Shown here piece after piece: positions 34,267 to 44,149 of a stretch of DNA of 64,000 nt. The position numbers and the translations under genes are program-made. This DNA comes from Mongoliitalea daihaiensis (GTDB taxonomy: Bacteria; Bacteroidota; Bacteroidia; Cytophagales; Cyclobacteriaceae): contig NZ_CP063779.1 in the NCBI RefSeq assembly GCF_021596945.1, positions 1,057,501-1,121,500 on the forward strand, given 5' to 3'. Within the stretch, counting starts at the first letter, position 1, and every line of letters starts with the position of its first letter. The notes beneath the pieces were generated by a model. It did not search any database and was not told the origin of the DNA. It saw only the letters and a list, made by a program, of their open reading frames with translations.

Positions 34267-35898
34267 TTGGAATTAGTAAAAAGAAAGTATTACTGGTGGA
34301 ATAAATGGACTGGCTACTCGCTGCTGATACTGCTGCTAGTAGCCACTCCTTTATTGACCATTTTTTTTAAAATCTTCGATAGCCCTGGAGATAGCTGGAG
34401 ACATATTTCAGAAACTTTGCTTTGGGGATATTTTCAAAATACGGTATTGCTCCTACTGGGAGTAGCTTTTTTTACCTTTCTGTTGGGAGTGAGTACCGCT
34501 TGGCTCGTATCCAACTATGAATTCCCTGGAAGAAAACACTTTGAATGGTTATTAATTCTTCCCTTAAGTTTTCCAGGGTATATTATGGCCTACACCTATG
34601 TAGGTTTGTTGAGTTTTACAGGACCTATCCAAAGCTTCTTGCGCAATAATTTTGATATCACATTTAAAGGTGCTTTGGTTGACTTGATGAATTTGCCAGG
34701 GGCTATCTTCATACTTTCGGTAACCTTGTTTCCCTATGTTTTTCTCATCAGTCGCACCTCTTTTCTTCAGCAATCTAAAAGTCTTCAGGAGGCTTCCTTC
34801 CTGCTGGGGGCCAATCGTTTTCAGACTTTTTTCAAAGTAGCCCTGCCCATGGCTAGACCTGCCATAGTTGGGGGCATTGCCTTGGCTTCTATGGAAGTAT
34901 TGAACGATTATGGAACTGTCAAATATTTTGGTGTAAACACTTTTACCACAGGCATTTTCCGTTCTTGGTTTTCTTTGGGTGATTCCACTACTGCCATTTA
35001 CCTCGCGGCTATTTTGATGGTTTTTGTTTTCAGCATTCTATACCTTGAATCTTGGCAACGCGGCAATAGGCAATATGCCTCTTTAAAAGGTACTCATAAA
35101 CCTACAGTTAGGCTTACTCCTACGAAAACCAAACGCTATTTCTACACAGCTCTTTGTTCATCTGTATTTCTGATAAGTTTTCTCATTCCATTTTTTCAGA
35201 TTATTCATTGGGTTAGTTTAACCTATCATAAAGTTATCAACGAGGCGTTTTTTTTGCTGGTATACAGAAGCTTTACCTTAGCCGCAATCACTGGAATAGT
35301 CATCGTCATCCTGTCGGTAATTTTATTGTATACGCTTCGATTGAGTCCGTTCAAATGGATCAAAAACATCACTAAAATCTCTACTTTAGGCTATGCTATT
35401 CCTGGTGCTGTGATTGCTGTAGGAATTATGATTCCTTTTTTGGCGTTTGACAAATGGATTTACAATACTTTTCTGACAGCCAAAACAGCTGGTTTGTTCC
35501 TATCAGGAACACTCTTCGCTTTGGTATTTGCTTATGTGGTACGCTTTATGGCCGTAGGTTACAATCCTGTGGAATCAGGATTTCAAAAAATCGGCATTCA
35601 TGTCAATGAGGCAAGCCGCCTGCTGGGGAGTAGAAGTACCAAAACCCTTTTCAAAATAGACCTCCCTTTGATCAAAAACTCTCTTGTATCAGGCGTATTA
35701 TTGGTTTTTGTAGACGTCCTAAAAGAATTACCCTTAACTTTGATTCTTCGACCGTTCAACTATCAGACGTTGGCTACCAAAACTTTTGATATGGCTACCA
35801 ATGAAATGATTGCTGAATCGTCCAATGCAGCATTGATTATCATATTGACTGGAATTATTCCCATAATTTTGCTCAATCGACTAATCAACAAAAAATAG
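34267..35898 (+). CDS. Iron(III) ABC transporter permease (fused two-domain)
   Basis: A 543-residue inner-membrane protein with about 12 membrane helices in two repeated permease halves (about 20-270 and 285-543), each with an EAA-type loop for the ATPase (EASFLLGANRFQTFFKVALP near 175-195; EASRLLGSRSTKTLFKIDLP near 455-475). This is the FbpB layout. The frame opens with a TTG at 34267 (MELVKRKYYW), three bases after the preceding stop, with no in-frame ATG for about 100 codons, so a TTG start and translational coupling are likely. The ATPase gene follows after 16 bp. Confidence 0.9.
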   Translation: MELVKRKYYWWNKWTGYSLLILLLVATPLLTIFFKIFDSPGDSWRHISETLLWGYFQNTVLLLLGVAFFTFLLGVSTAWLVSNYEFPGRKHFEWLLILPLSFPGYIMAYTYVGLLSFTGPIQSFLRNNFDITFKGALVDLMNLPGAIFILSVTLFPYVFLISRTSFLQQSKSLQEASFLLGANRFQTFFKVALPMARPAIVGGIALASMEVLNDYGTVKYFGVNTFTTGIFRSWFSLGDSTTAIYLAAILMVFVFSILYLESWQRGNRQYASLKGTHKPTVRLTPTKTKRYFYTALCSSVFLISFLIPFFQIIHWVSLTYHKVINEAFFLLVYRSFTLAAITGIVIVILSVILLYTLRLSPFKWIKNITKISTLGYAIPGAVIAVGIMIPFLAFDKWIYNTFLTAKTAGLFLSGTLFALVFAYVVRFMAVGYNPVESGFQKIGIHVNEASRLLGSRSTKTLFKIDLPLIKNSLVSGVLLVFVDVLKELPLTLILRPFNYQTLATKTFDMATNEMIAESSNAALIIILTGIIPIILLNRLINKK

Positions 35899-35914
35899 GA
35901 CAGACCCAGAATGG

Positions 35915-36952
35915 ATGAATATTCTCTCACTTAAAAACGTCAACAAAAAATACAGCCAAGCCAAGGAATTTGCTGTCAACCATGTCTCTTTTGAAGTAGC
36001 AGAAGGAGAGATATTAGCATTGGTTGGAGAAAGTGGATCCGGGAAGACTACTCTGCTTCGCCTGATTGCTGGGTTAGAACATCCAGATGATGGAATCATC
36101 TCACTTTCGGGACAGGTAATTGTAGAAGGAAAAAAATCCGTTCCAGCTCATGAACGAAAAGTAGGAATGGTATTCCAAGATTATGCCCTTTTCCCTCATT
36201 TGACTATTTTGCAAAATATCCAATTTGGATTAGATAAAAAGCTCCCCAATAAAGATGAGGTTGCTGAAGAGACCCTACGCTTGGTAGGGCTGAAAGAAGA
36301 CTTTAACAAATATCCCCATCAATTATCCGGTGGGCAACAACAGCGGGTGGCTTTGGCAAGGGCTATTGCACCGAATCCAAAAATTTTATTAATGGACGAG
36401 CCCTTTAGTAACTTGGATACTGTCCTCAAAGACCAAGTACGGGAGGAAATCAGACAGATTATCAAGAAAACAGGCATCACGGCCATTTTTGTAACACACG
36501 ATACCCGGGATGCATTATCTACGGCTGATCGAGTGGCAATTTTGCACAAAGGCTACCTCCAACAAATCGATATTCCAAAAAACCTCTACGAACAGCCTGT
36601 CAACGGCTATGTGGCTAATTTTTTTGGTAAACGCAACGAGATGCTAGCGACGCCTACCAAAGATGGTTTCTATACTTCCTTTGGTTTTATTTCCGACCCG
36701 GAAGCTGTCAACTATCAATCACAGGTGCGTATTACTTTCCGACCCGAACATGCAGAAGTTGTACAGCGGGAAGGGCAGCAATTGATCGGAAGAATCGCCA
36801 AAGCTTCCTATTTTGGAGATCACCAAATCGTAAAAATTGCAGATTCCGAAGGTAAGCGCGTGAGTATCCGGACCAACCCGGGGAGAAGTTTTGATGGGCA
36901 GGACCGGGCACATTTCTTTTTATGGAAGTATTGTATAGAGGAAGCGTTTTAG
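35915..36952 (+). CDS. Iron(III) ABC transporter ATP-binding protein
   Basis: A 345-residue ATPase of the FbpC/PotA-type group. Walker A is GESGSGKTT (near residues 38-46), the signature LSGGQQQR is near 137, Walker B is ILLMDEPFSNLD near 158, and a C-terminal TOBE-like regulatory domain covers about 240-345. It lies 16 bp after the permease and completes the iron importer. The gene ends two bases before the convergent IPT/kelch gene with no terminator between, so antisense overlap of transcripts is expected. Confidence 0.92.
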   Translation: MNILSLKNVNKKYSQAKEFAVNHVSFEVAEGEILALVGESGSGKTTLLRLIAGLEHPDDGIISLSGQVIVEGKKSVPAHERKVGMVFQDYALFPHLTILQNIQFGLDKKLPNKDEVAEETLRLVGLKEDFNKYPHQLSGGQQQRVALARAIAPNPKILLMDEPFSNLDTVLKDQVREEIRQIIKKTGITAIFVTHDTRDALSTADRVAILHKGYLQQIDIPKNLYEQPVNGYVANFFGKRNEMLATPTKDGFYTSFGFISDPEAVNYQSQVRITFRPEHAEVVQREGQQLIGRIAKASYFGDHQIVKIADSEGKRVSIRTNPGRSFDGQDRAHFFLWKYCIEEAF

Positions 36953-36954
36953 GC

Positions 36955-38949
36955 CTACTTCTTTACCCATTTCAATAAATCGTATTCTACGCCTTCATTG
37001 ATGTAGTTAGTTTCGGCAGCCCCACCGCCGATGTAAGCTTCCCCATTCAGCACAAAAGCAAAACCACGGTATCTTCCCTTATGACCTACAGGGGGGCCAT
37101 GGGACCAAGTATTGGTCTGAGGGTCATATACATGGGATTCGGGAGAACCCGAACCTCCCACAGATGAACCAATCGCGGTATAGCCTTTCCCATTCAAAGC
37201 AAAACCAACAGAGTACAATCGAGCATACGCTTGATCTGCCATCCTAGTCCAAGTATCGGCTATGGGATCGTAGCGCATCATATCCACTTCACCCGTATTG
37301 CTCGCACCATCCGTAATATAAGCTTTACCGTCGATCACAAAAGTTACCGCCTTAATTCTTCCGGCAGCTAAGGGTTGTGCAATCGGCTTCCATTGATTGG
37401 AGGTTGATTCATAGCTGTAAAAATCCTGATAAGAGGTATTATCTCGCATGCCCATACCCAAATAAACTTTCTGACCGATGGCAAACATGGAAGAGTTAAC
37501 CCGATAGGGACCTATGAAGCGCGCCCGTTCCTTCCAAGAAGTCCCATCAAATTCCCAGACTTCATTCCGATCATTGGCAGTATATAGGTATCCTTTGTTA
37601 CCTGTCGAAGCAGTATTCCCAAAATGGCTCAGTTCAAAAGGTAATTCATGCTTTTTCCAAGACAGATTTGTAGGATTAAACTCCCACATATACAATTTTT
37701 GGAAATCATTTTTCCCCACTGCAAATACATAGGCCTTATTGTTGACGACAAATGTGCCTGGCCCTCCATAGTAAGCAAATGGAAGTGTTGTCGAAATCAA
37801 GAGCCACTCATCTTTAATACACACATCTGTTTGGCCTTTGGTAGAAGCTCCAGCTACTATCACCTCCACCGTCATCTTTCCTCTAGGGAAAGGACCTTGG
37901 GGTACCATAGCGTATAGCTTATCTGGGTAAACATCCATCACTTCCGCTTCCACTCCTTCCAACAAAACCGTGTTTTTATGGGAAATCGGGTGAAAGTTTG
38001 AACCAAAAATCTCAATCATTTGATAGGTATCCATGCATTCATCATAAGATTCAATGATGGGGGCTTTGATTTCGAAAAACTCCTCCGAAATCACCGTCTG
38101 CCGTTGAGCTTTCACGGTAATCTTACTTTTGGCTATATCCAAATCATCCGGCACTATTACAATCAATTTATTTCGCTCAGCACCAATAACCTGCGCAGGT
38201 ACTTCCCCAAAATACACTTCATTTTCACTCGGTTGGTCTCCAAAATGCGCACCTTCAATGATCACTTCCTCACGAAAAGTAGCCGTCAACGGTGATATTT
38301 TGTTAATCTCAGGAGCTGCCAATTCATAAGGGTATTCCACAGCTTTGCCATAAACTACTGCACGGATGATAAACTTTGCACTTGTGAGATTAGGTGGAAT
38401 GACCGTAGTGATGACACTGTCCTGAGCAGTAAATGTTCCTATAGGCTGTTGGTCAAAATAAAGGGCAGTACTTTCACGGCTTACTCCCAAGTTTGTTCCC
38501 ACAATTTTTATGGTCTCATTGAGGTGAGCTTTGGTAGGATCTACGCGTGAGATTTGAGGAGCCACACTTCCGTTGGAAAAAAAAGAAATGATTTTACCAT
38601 AAAACATTCCACTGGCAGACTCCCCATATGCACGAAAATAATATTTTTGCTGATCCTGAATCCCTGATAGTACTGCTGCAGAAAATTCTCCTTTCCCCTC
38701 CGGCGTACCCAAAGAGACCTTTCGTTGGGCCAGATTCCATACGTTGGTGTCTTGGGTGTACATAAAACCATGTTCCGTGAGCCCCTTTTCCTGAATGATT
38801 TCACCAAAAAAGCGTGCACCTCCATCCGCCAAAATTTCAACACGGCTTGATCGCACCGCATCCACTCGGATATCCGGACCATCATTTTCCGAACAAGCAA
38901 ACAAGGTAATTGCTAGCGAGGTATATAAGAAAAGCTTCTGAAACTTCAT
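36955..38949 (-). CDS. Large lipoprotein with IPT/TIG domains and kelch propeller
   Basis: A 664-residue surface or periplasmic protein. The signal peptide ends in a lipobox (LFACS, Cys19). After a small N-terminal domain (about 25-115) come Ig-like IPT/TIG repeats (about 120-375; PQISRVDPTKAHLNETI and PEINKISPLTATFREEVIIE mark two starts), then a kelch-type beta propeller (about 385-664; repeated GKAYITDGASNTGEVD, YDPIADTWTRM and GEAYIGGGAAETNY motifs). Related Bacteroidota proteins sit on the cell surface and may bind polysaccharide or protein. There is no SusC/D pair nearby, so the ligand is unknown. Confidence 0.85.
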   Translation of the reverse strand: MKFQKLFLYTSLAITLFACSENDGPDIRVDAVRSSRVEILADGGARFFGEIIQEKGLTEHGFMYTQDTNVWNLAQRKVSLGTPEGKGEFSAAVLSGIQDQQKYYFRAYGESASGMFYGKIISFFSNGSVAPQISRVDPTKAHLNETIKIVGTNLGVSRESTALYFDQQPIGTFTAQDSVITTVIPPNLTSAKFIIRAVVYGKAVEYPYELAAPEINKISPLTATFREEVIIEGAHFGDQPSENEVYFGEVPAQVIGAERNKLIVIVPDDLDIAKSKITVKAQRQTVISEEFFEIKAPIIESYDECMDTYQMIEIFGSNFHPISHKNTVLLEGVEAEVMDVYPDKLYAMVPQGPFPRGKMTVEVIVAGASTKGQTDVCIKDEWLLISTTLPFAYYGGPGTFVVNNKAYVFAVGKNDFQKLYMWEFNPTNLSWKKHELPFELSHFGNTASTGNKGYLYTANDRNEVWEFDGTSWKERARFIGPYRVNSSMFAIGQKVYLGMGMRDNTSYQDFYSYESTSNQWKPIAQPLAAGRIKAVTFVIDGKAYITDGASNTGEVDMMRYDPIADTWTRMADQAYARLYSVGFALNGKGYTAIGSSVGGSGSPESHVYDPQTNTWSHGPPVGHKGRYRGFAFVLNGEAYIGGGAAETNYINEGVEYDLLKWVKK

Positions 38950-39022
38950 AGGGAAAGGCTAAGGGTACAAGATGTTAAAATAAATCAAAGAAAAATTACA
39001 ATCCTAGCAATTACCAAAAGTC

Positions 39023-40150
39023 TTAGTCAAAAAACATATGACGGATTTCATGAAGTGGTAATTCCTCCAAGACCTCTCGTTCAGAGATTCCATTCAAATT
39101 GTGCCAAGAGACTAATCGAACCGCTCCATCCGCTATCTCTATTCCTGTAATACTATGGTCACTGAAGCAGCAGCAACCAGCATTGAAATAGGTTGGGCGG
39201 TACTTTCCGTTGGTATTTGCCGCTACCCGACATTGCTCTGGATGTCGGTCTATTTTTTCTTGCAATTCATGGATTTTTTTGATTTCCCCATGCACTTCAG
39301 CCTCTGCCAAGGCTTCTTTCAATGACTGCAAATGACTATACGAATGAAAAATTGGCTGATGCGTATGGCCTGTAATTAAAATCAGATTTTCCTGTTGCTG
39401 ACTCCACTCGTACATGATCCGATTATGAAGTGTTTTCTCCGTTTGAGTACTGGCAGGAGTGTTGATGTTGATTTCAAGAAAAGATTGAAAAGGTCCCCAG
39501 ATATAGGTGACAAACCACTTAGAAAACGCATTCCCATCTGAATTTTGATCCCCCTGATGCCCATGGGTGCAAAAGACATCTACATTTTTCCCGTTTTCCA
39601 ATGCTACACGTATGACAATTCCCCCGTAGATATTGATTGCCTTCCCATAGAGTTGCCGAAGATACATTTCTGCAAAGGGGTCTATTTTCCAAAAAAGATC
39701 ATGATTGCCATAGATTTTATAAAATGCATTACGCTCCACAAACATGCGCTCTCGTTCAAAAGTAGCTTTGTTGTGCTTCATGATAGAAAAGATGTTAAAC
39801 TTCCAAAACTCCTCTGAATCTCCCAGATTGATATACATTGCCCCTTTTCCATTGTAATAATCCAAGGCTGCCAAATAATTCTTTTCTGCATTCCTAAACT
39901 CATCGCCGGTACCTCGATTCCCTTTATGATGGTCCGAAAAAATAATAGTAGTTCCTCCCCTAAGGTCCAATTCATACAACGCACCCTCCTTGGAATTGGG
40001 GTTATCCACAATTTCACGATAGATTTCTGTCAAGCGTTTAAATACCTGCTCTTTATCCGGAGAAGAAGACACCCTCCTAGCCAACCAAATCGTCGGTTTC
40101 CTCAACAAAAAAATAATCGGCTGTTTCAACTTGTTCAAAAAATTCTTCAT
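39023..40150 (-). CDS. Metallophosphoesterase (calcineurin-like)
   Basis: A 375-residue phosphoesterase with the standard metal motifs: IIFSDHHKGN (D-x-H, near residue 71), NLGDSEEFW (G-D near 108), IYGNHDLFW (GNH-D near 147), FCTHGHQGD near 195 and GHTHQP near 259. I start at the ATG at 40150 (MKNFLNKLKQPIIFLLRK), which gives a hydrophobic or basic N-terminus that could anchor it to the membrane. An in-frame extension to 40264 is only translated dispersed-repeat DNA and is rejected. The substrate cannot be predicted. It stands alone between a lipoprotein gene and a repeat-rich gap. Confidence 0.85.
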   Translation of the reverse strand: MKNFLNKLKQPIIFLLRKPTIWLARRVSSSPDKEQVFKRLTEIYREIVDNPNSKEGALYELDLRGGTTIIFSDHHKGNRGTGDEFRNAEKNYLAALDYYNGKGAMYINLGDSEEFWKFNIFSIMKHNKATFERERMFVERNAFYKIYGNHDLFWKIDPFAEMYLRQLYGKAINIYGGIVIRVALENGKNVDVFCTHGHQGDQNSDGNAFSKWFVTYIWGPFQSFLEININTPASTQTEKTLHNRIMYEWSQQQENLILITGHTHQPIFHSYSHLQSLKEALAEAEVHGEIKKIHELQEKIDRHPEQCRVAANTNGKYRPTYFNAGCCCFSDHSITGIEIADGAVRLVSWHNLNGISEREVLEELPLHEIRHMFFD

Positions 40151-40205
40151 GCTATTTGGATTTTCCTGAAAGTAACAATTTCTGTATACATACCCAAATG
40201 ATTGG

Positions 40206-40615
40206 GAACGCAGATGAGGCGGGTGCAAGCAACGCAGATTTTGGGAAGATTTTTTTATGAACAAAACTCACTCGTTGCGAACGTTGCGACAAATCGTTGC
40301 GCTCGTTGCGAGAAATAGGCCCTGTAAAGAATAGTGAAGAAGGCATTTGTGAAAATCCTCAAGCCTTGTGTCAAATTAAAAACCATGCTATTGAACATAA
40401 TCTCATGGGCTACCAAAGCAAAAACCTTCTGTGTTAATCTGAGCAATCTGTGGACATTTTTATTTTAGATTTTAGAAGTCAGAATTTAGATTTGGTGCTA
40501 TGCAAGTCCATGAGCATATAATCATTTTTTTCGGCCGTGGCGTCAAACCGTTGCGCTCGTTGCGTGAAACCTATGGAACGCAGATGAGGCGGATGCAGGC
40601 AACGCGGATTTAGAC
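40206..40615. repeat. Dispersed composite repeat, copy A
   Basis: This segment begins with cgcagatgaggcgggtgcaa, continues with cgttgcgaacgttgcgac words, then a core beginning gaaaatcctcaagcc, then tctgtggaca...ttagattt... and ends in a second cgcagatgaggcggatgc. Closely related segments lie at 43398-44075 and 46263-46770 in the same orientation. No coding role is supported; open frames here are by-products. The stretch 40616-40823 holds nothing I recognise. Confidence 0.8.
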
Positions 40616-40823
40616 TAGAATTTTTTATATGTTTTAGGGTCAAAAAATAGACTTTAATTCTTACCAATTAAAATTAAGCGATTATAAGTACTTAATAATT
40701 GGATATCGACCAATTTTTGAAAACTTATTTTTTTTTGTGGCGTGAAAAGTGGTATTAACTCTAGACCCCACTAATTATGAGTACTTTACAGTACATTCAC
40801 AAACATGACAAAACATTCAGTAA

Positions 40824-40976
40824 TTATGTTTTGAAAAAATAACTAAAAATTTTAAGATATACGCAGGTTGGAAAGTTGGACTTGGTAAAGGGTTTTATGA
40901 AGCTGCTAAAAACTTTGATAAAGAATGGAAGGGTTTTGCCCAGGAAGCTAAATATGGAGTTAAAATTAGTTTTTAA
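40824..40976 (+). pseudogene. C-terminal remnant of an unidentified protein
   Basis: An open frame without a start codon reads LCFEKITKNFKIYAGWKVGL and ends in EAKYGVKISF, with a stop (40974-40976) directly abutting the ATG of the next gene. Composition and the strand-like ending look like real protein, so it is probably the tail of a gene that once preceded the three barrel paralogues and was cut by the repeat element. I cannot name the family. Confidence 0.45.
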
Positions 40977-41732
40977 ATGAAAAAAACGGTGTTAAGCATT
41001 TCATTATGGCTATTGTCCCTAGCTGCTATTGCCCAGTGGCCTAGGGAAGCACCTGTAACCGTTCCAAAAGAACGCTATGAAAGAGGAGGTGGAATTTACA
41101 TTATAGTTCCAAGTTATACCAATACTCAAAATATCCAAATGAATTCAATTCTCCTAGAAAATGGATATCCCTTAATCCCTATTGGAGGATTTAATTATGG
41201 AGTTGGTTTAACTTGGAGATTGAATAGATTTGAACTAGGTGCAGAAGCATTATTGGGAAATCAATCAAGAACTAGAGCAGATATAAATTCAAGGATCACA
41301 AGAAATACGACGACAGTAAATATTCCACTAAAGTATCATTTTGTTATCAAAGAAAAATATTCTGTTTTCGCTCTTTCTGGATGGTCGGGTACGCAAACAA
41401 ATTTAACCGCATCTAAACCGGTCACTAACACAAGTAATATCAATTCGCTATTGTTGAATCCAGGAACATCTGTTCAACTGGAACATCTTTCAACTGGTTT
41501 ATTACTTGGTGGTGGTATTGCAATTCATCGACTACAGCAAGATTTTACAGGCGGATTTATAGTTAAATTTGGATATAGATTGCCATTTCATAATGGATTT
41601 GAATGGGAATCTAGGTTTGCTCAGTTTACAAATTCACCAATTGATAACTTTTCCTATTTCTTCCTCCAATTTGAAATAGGTATATTTTCAAACTACAAAA
41701 AAGGTGAACTGAAACCAGCTGAGCTTTTTTAA
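40977..41732 (+). CDS. Outer-membrane barrel-like protein, paralogue 1 of 3
   Basis: A 251-residue exported protein (signal peptide 1-19, ending AAIAQ). The mature part starts QWPREAPVTVPKERYERGGG and continues as short amphipathic strands (YIIVPSYTNT, NYGVGLTWRLNRFELGAEAL, FIVKFGYRL), the look of a small outer-membrane barrel. It belongs to no family I can name. It is clearly paralogous to the next two genes: all share the ENGYP(L)IP-GxFNxGxGLxWRxNR block and the S-PID-F-FLQ-EIG ending. It abuts a remnant upstream and is followed by paralogue 2 after 27 bp. Confidence 0.75.
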   Translation: MKKTVLSISLWLLSLAAIAQWPREAPVTVPKERYERGGGIYIIVPSYTNTQNIQMNSILLENGYPLIPIGGFNYGVGLTWRLNRFELGAEALLGNQSRTRADINSRITRNTTTVNIPLKYHFVIKEKYSVFALSGWSGTQTNLTASKPVTNTSNINSLLLNPGTSVQLEHLSTGLLLGGGIAIHRLQQDFTGGFIVKFGYRLPFHNGFEWESRFAQFTNSPIDNFSYFFLQFEIGIFSNYKKGELKPAELF

Positions 41733-41759
41733 TGAAATCTAGGATAAACTTAAATTCTT

Positions 41760-42512
41760 ATGGTAGTCAAGTTTTCTGGTATCCTATGTTTTATGCTTCT
41801 GATGTTTTCAGTAGGTTTTGCACAAGATGATGAGGAAGTTTATGAATGGGAACGTCCAAGACCTGATTATAATAGAGGGCTCAATGCGTATATCATATTT
41901 CCTGCATTTACTATCAGTTCTCCGGCAAGCATCAATCAATTGCTTCATGCAAATGGATACCCTGTATTACCAAGAGGGCACTTGAACTTAGGGTTTGGAT
42001 TGAATTATAGGATCAACAGATTTATGGTTATAACCGATCTTTTTTGGGGTAACCAACTAAAAACAAATCCAGTAGATGACCCTATTAACCAAACTACTAG
42101 AAGAGTATCCTGGTCAGGAAATTTTGGATTTGCATACCATGTGATAAGAACGGATGGCGGTGCCGTATATCCTTTTATTGCCTACAGTTTTACAGAAACT
42201 ACGCTCTTCTTGTCAAGATCCACTTCTTCTACTTCCTTAGATAATATTCTAAGCAATCCCGGAAACTCTGTACATCTTAATAATTACTCCAATGGATTGT
42301 TTATAGGTATTGGAATGGATGCGCACGATTTATTCTTAGAAGACTCTATAATTGGATCAATCAGAATTGGTAAAAGGATTCAAACTAATCCTATTGAAAA
42401 CTGGAGTAGCAGGTACACTCAATTGAGCAATTCACCGCTTGAAAGTTTCAATTATTGGCAGATCCAACTTTCAATAGGCGGTGCATTTAACTGGGATAGA
42501 AAGAGGCATTAG
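41760..42512 (+). CDS. Outer-membrane barrel-like protein, paralogue 2 of 3
   Basis: A 250-residue protein with a signal peptide (1-21, ending SVGFAQ) and an acidic mature N-terminus (DDEEVYEWERPRPDYNRG). It shares the HANGYPVLPRGHLNLGFGLN block and the SNSPLESFNYWQIQLSIGG ending with its neighbours, but it is the most diverged of the three. It has the same strand-rich pattern and size, and the same direction, 27 bp after paralogue 1 and 79 bp before paralogue 3, so a single transcript is likely. The function is unknown; a barrel in the outer membrane is inferred from composition. Confidence 0.75.
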   Translation: MVVKFSGILCFMLLMFSVGFAQDDEEVYEWERPRPDYNRGLNAYIIFPAFTISSPASINQLLHANGYPVLPRGHLNLGFGLNYRINRFMVITDLFWGNQLKTNPVDDPINQTTRRVSWSGNFGFAYHVIRTDGGAVYPFIAYSFTETTLFLSRSTSSTSLDNILSNPGNSVHLNNYSNGLFIGIGMDAHDLFLEDSIIGSIRIGKRIQTNPIENWSSRYTQLSNSPLESFNYWQIQLSIGGAFNWDRKRH

Positions 42513-42591
42513 AACTTATTTCAATTTGTTCCCAAACGTGCTAATCAGTAGATTTTATTAAAAATATAAAAGGAATTTAATGTAGAAAAGA

Positions 42592-43323
42592 ATGGTACGA
42601 TGGCTTCTGATTTCTTTGTTATCATTGTTCAACCCCAGTCTTCTCTTTGCCCAATGGCCTAGAGAAGAACAGGAAAAAACAGAAAAACCTTATTACAAAA
42701 GGGGACTGGGGCCATATTTGGTGGCCCCTTCATTTACCTATACCCATACTATCAATCTCAACAATTTCCTTGCTGAAAATGACTATCCTACTATACCTTC
42801 TGGTGCATTTAATATTGGATTTGGTTTTAATTGGAGATTTAATCGATTGGAAGTCGGACCTCAAGTTCTTTTAGGAAGACAGTCAAATGAATCTTTAAAT
42901 CCACAATCGAAAATTATTCGAAGAGCAGTAACTGCAAACCTGCCACTGTTGTATCATTTGTGGATTAAAGAAAATTATTCCCTATTTGGATTTGTGGGTT
43001 TTTCCGGAACAGAATCTAGTTTAATTACTTCTAAAAATACGGGAGGCATGGGTACTATAGGTTCAATCCTTCAAAACCCAAATACATCCGTCGAACTCAA
43101 TCACTTGTCGTATGGTGCCATAATTGGTTTAGGAGTAGCATATCAGAATTTATTTAAAGAAGATTGCGCAGTGGTACGATTAAAAGTTGGGTTCAGAGTA
43201 CCTCCACGCGAAGGATTTGCATGGGAATCCAAGTATGTATCCATACTTAACTCCCCAATAGACACATTCCCACAGTTTTTGATTCAGCTCGAGATAGGAG
43301 GAATAACTAACTTTAACAAGTAA
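42592..43323 (+). CDS. Outer-membrane barrel-like protein, paralogue 3 of 3
   Basis: A 243-residue protein with signal peptide (1-21, ending LLFAQ) and the mature N-terminus QWPREEQEKTEKPYYKRGLG, close to paralogue 1. It shares the ENDYPTIPSGAFNIGFGFNW block and the LNSPIDTFPQFLIQLEIGG ending. It is more similar to paralogue 1 than to paralogue 2, pointing to successive duplications. It is the last gene before a long repeat-rich gap. No domain is recognised. Length and strand pattern suggest an eight- to ten-strand barrel. Confidence 0.75.
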   Translation: MVRWLLISLLSLFNPSLLFAQWPREEQEKTEKPYYKRGLGPYLVAPSFTYTHTINLNNFLAENDYPTIPSGAFNIGFGFNWRFNRLEVGPQVLLGRQSNESLNPQSKIIRRAVTANLPLLYHLWIKENYSLFGFVGFSGTESSLITSKNTGGMGTIGSILQNPNTSVELNHLSYGAIIGLGVAYQNLFKEDCAVVRLKVGFRVPPREGFAWESKYVSILNSPIDTFPQFLIQLEIGGITNFNK

Positions 43324-43397
43324 TTACAATCAGGTTCGAATCGCTAAGCTTTGCGAAGAGATTTTCGCTCTCAAAAATTATCAAGACTGCTTGGCAA

Positions 43398-44075
43398 AAA
43401 ATCTACGAAATCTGTGGACTTTTTTATTTTAGATTTTAGACGTCAGAATTTAGATTTGGTGCTACGCAAGTCCAAGAGAATATAATCATTTTTTTCGGCC
43501 GTGACGCCTATACGTTGCGTGAAACCAATGGAACGCGAATGAGGCGGATGCAAGCATCGCGGATTGGGAGCGGATTTTTTTATGAAAAAACTCACTCTTA
43601 GCGGGCGTAGCGATCAATCTTGGCGCTCGTGGCGTGAAATGGGTCCTGTTTTGACTACTGAGGGAAGCATCAGTGAAAATCCTCAAGCCATGCGCCAAAT
43701 TAAAAACCTTTCTATTGAACATGTTCTTCCTAACTACCAAAGAAAAAGGCCTCTGTGAAAATCTGTGCAATCTGTGGACTTTTTTATTTTAGATTTTAGA
43801 CGTCAGAATTTAGATTTGGTGCTACGCAAGTCCATGAGAATATAATCATTTTTTTCGGCCGTGGCGTCAAACCGTTGCGCTCGTTGCGTGAAACCTATGG
43901 AACGCAGATGAAACGGATGCAAGCATCGCGGATTGGGAGCGGATCTAATTAATTAAACCTCAAAACTTTGCGTCCTGGCGCCTTTGCGTGAAACAAAAAG
44001 CCGAGACTCCAAACCCGAACTATTCGTATTATTTGTGCCATTCGTAGACTCCCTCAAATATTTTTAGCGGATTCT
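43398..44075. repeat. Dispersed composite repeat, copy B (with an internal 360-bp direct repeat)
   Basis: This is related to copies A and C. A ~95-bp block (tctgtggact... to ...cggccgtg) at 43411 recurs at 43771, exactly 360 bp apart and nearly identical. The intervening part carries cgaatgaggcggatgcaagc and the gaaaatcctcaagcc core. The 3' end has ctttgcgtcctggcgccttt and attcgt words. The short remainder to 44149 is the aguB upstream region. Confidence 0.8.
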
Positions 44076-44149
44076 ACGCATTCTGCAAACCATTACCGAT
44101 TTTTTGGTTTATTTTTGAACTAGTATTTCACCTTTTTACAGATTTTATC

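Noticed and set aside
40151-40264. N-terminal extension of the metallophosphoesterase
   Set aside because: The extra 38 residues are translated repeat copy A DNA; the ATG at 40150 fits better.
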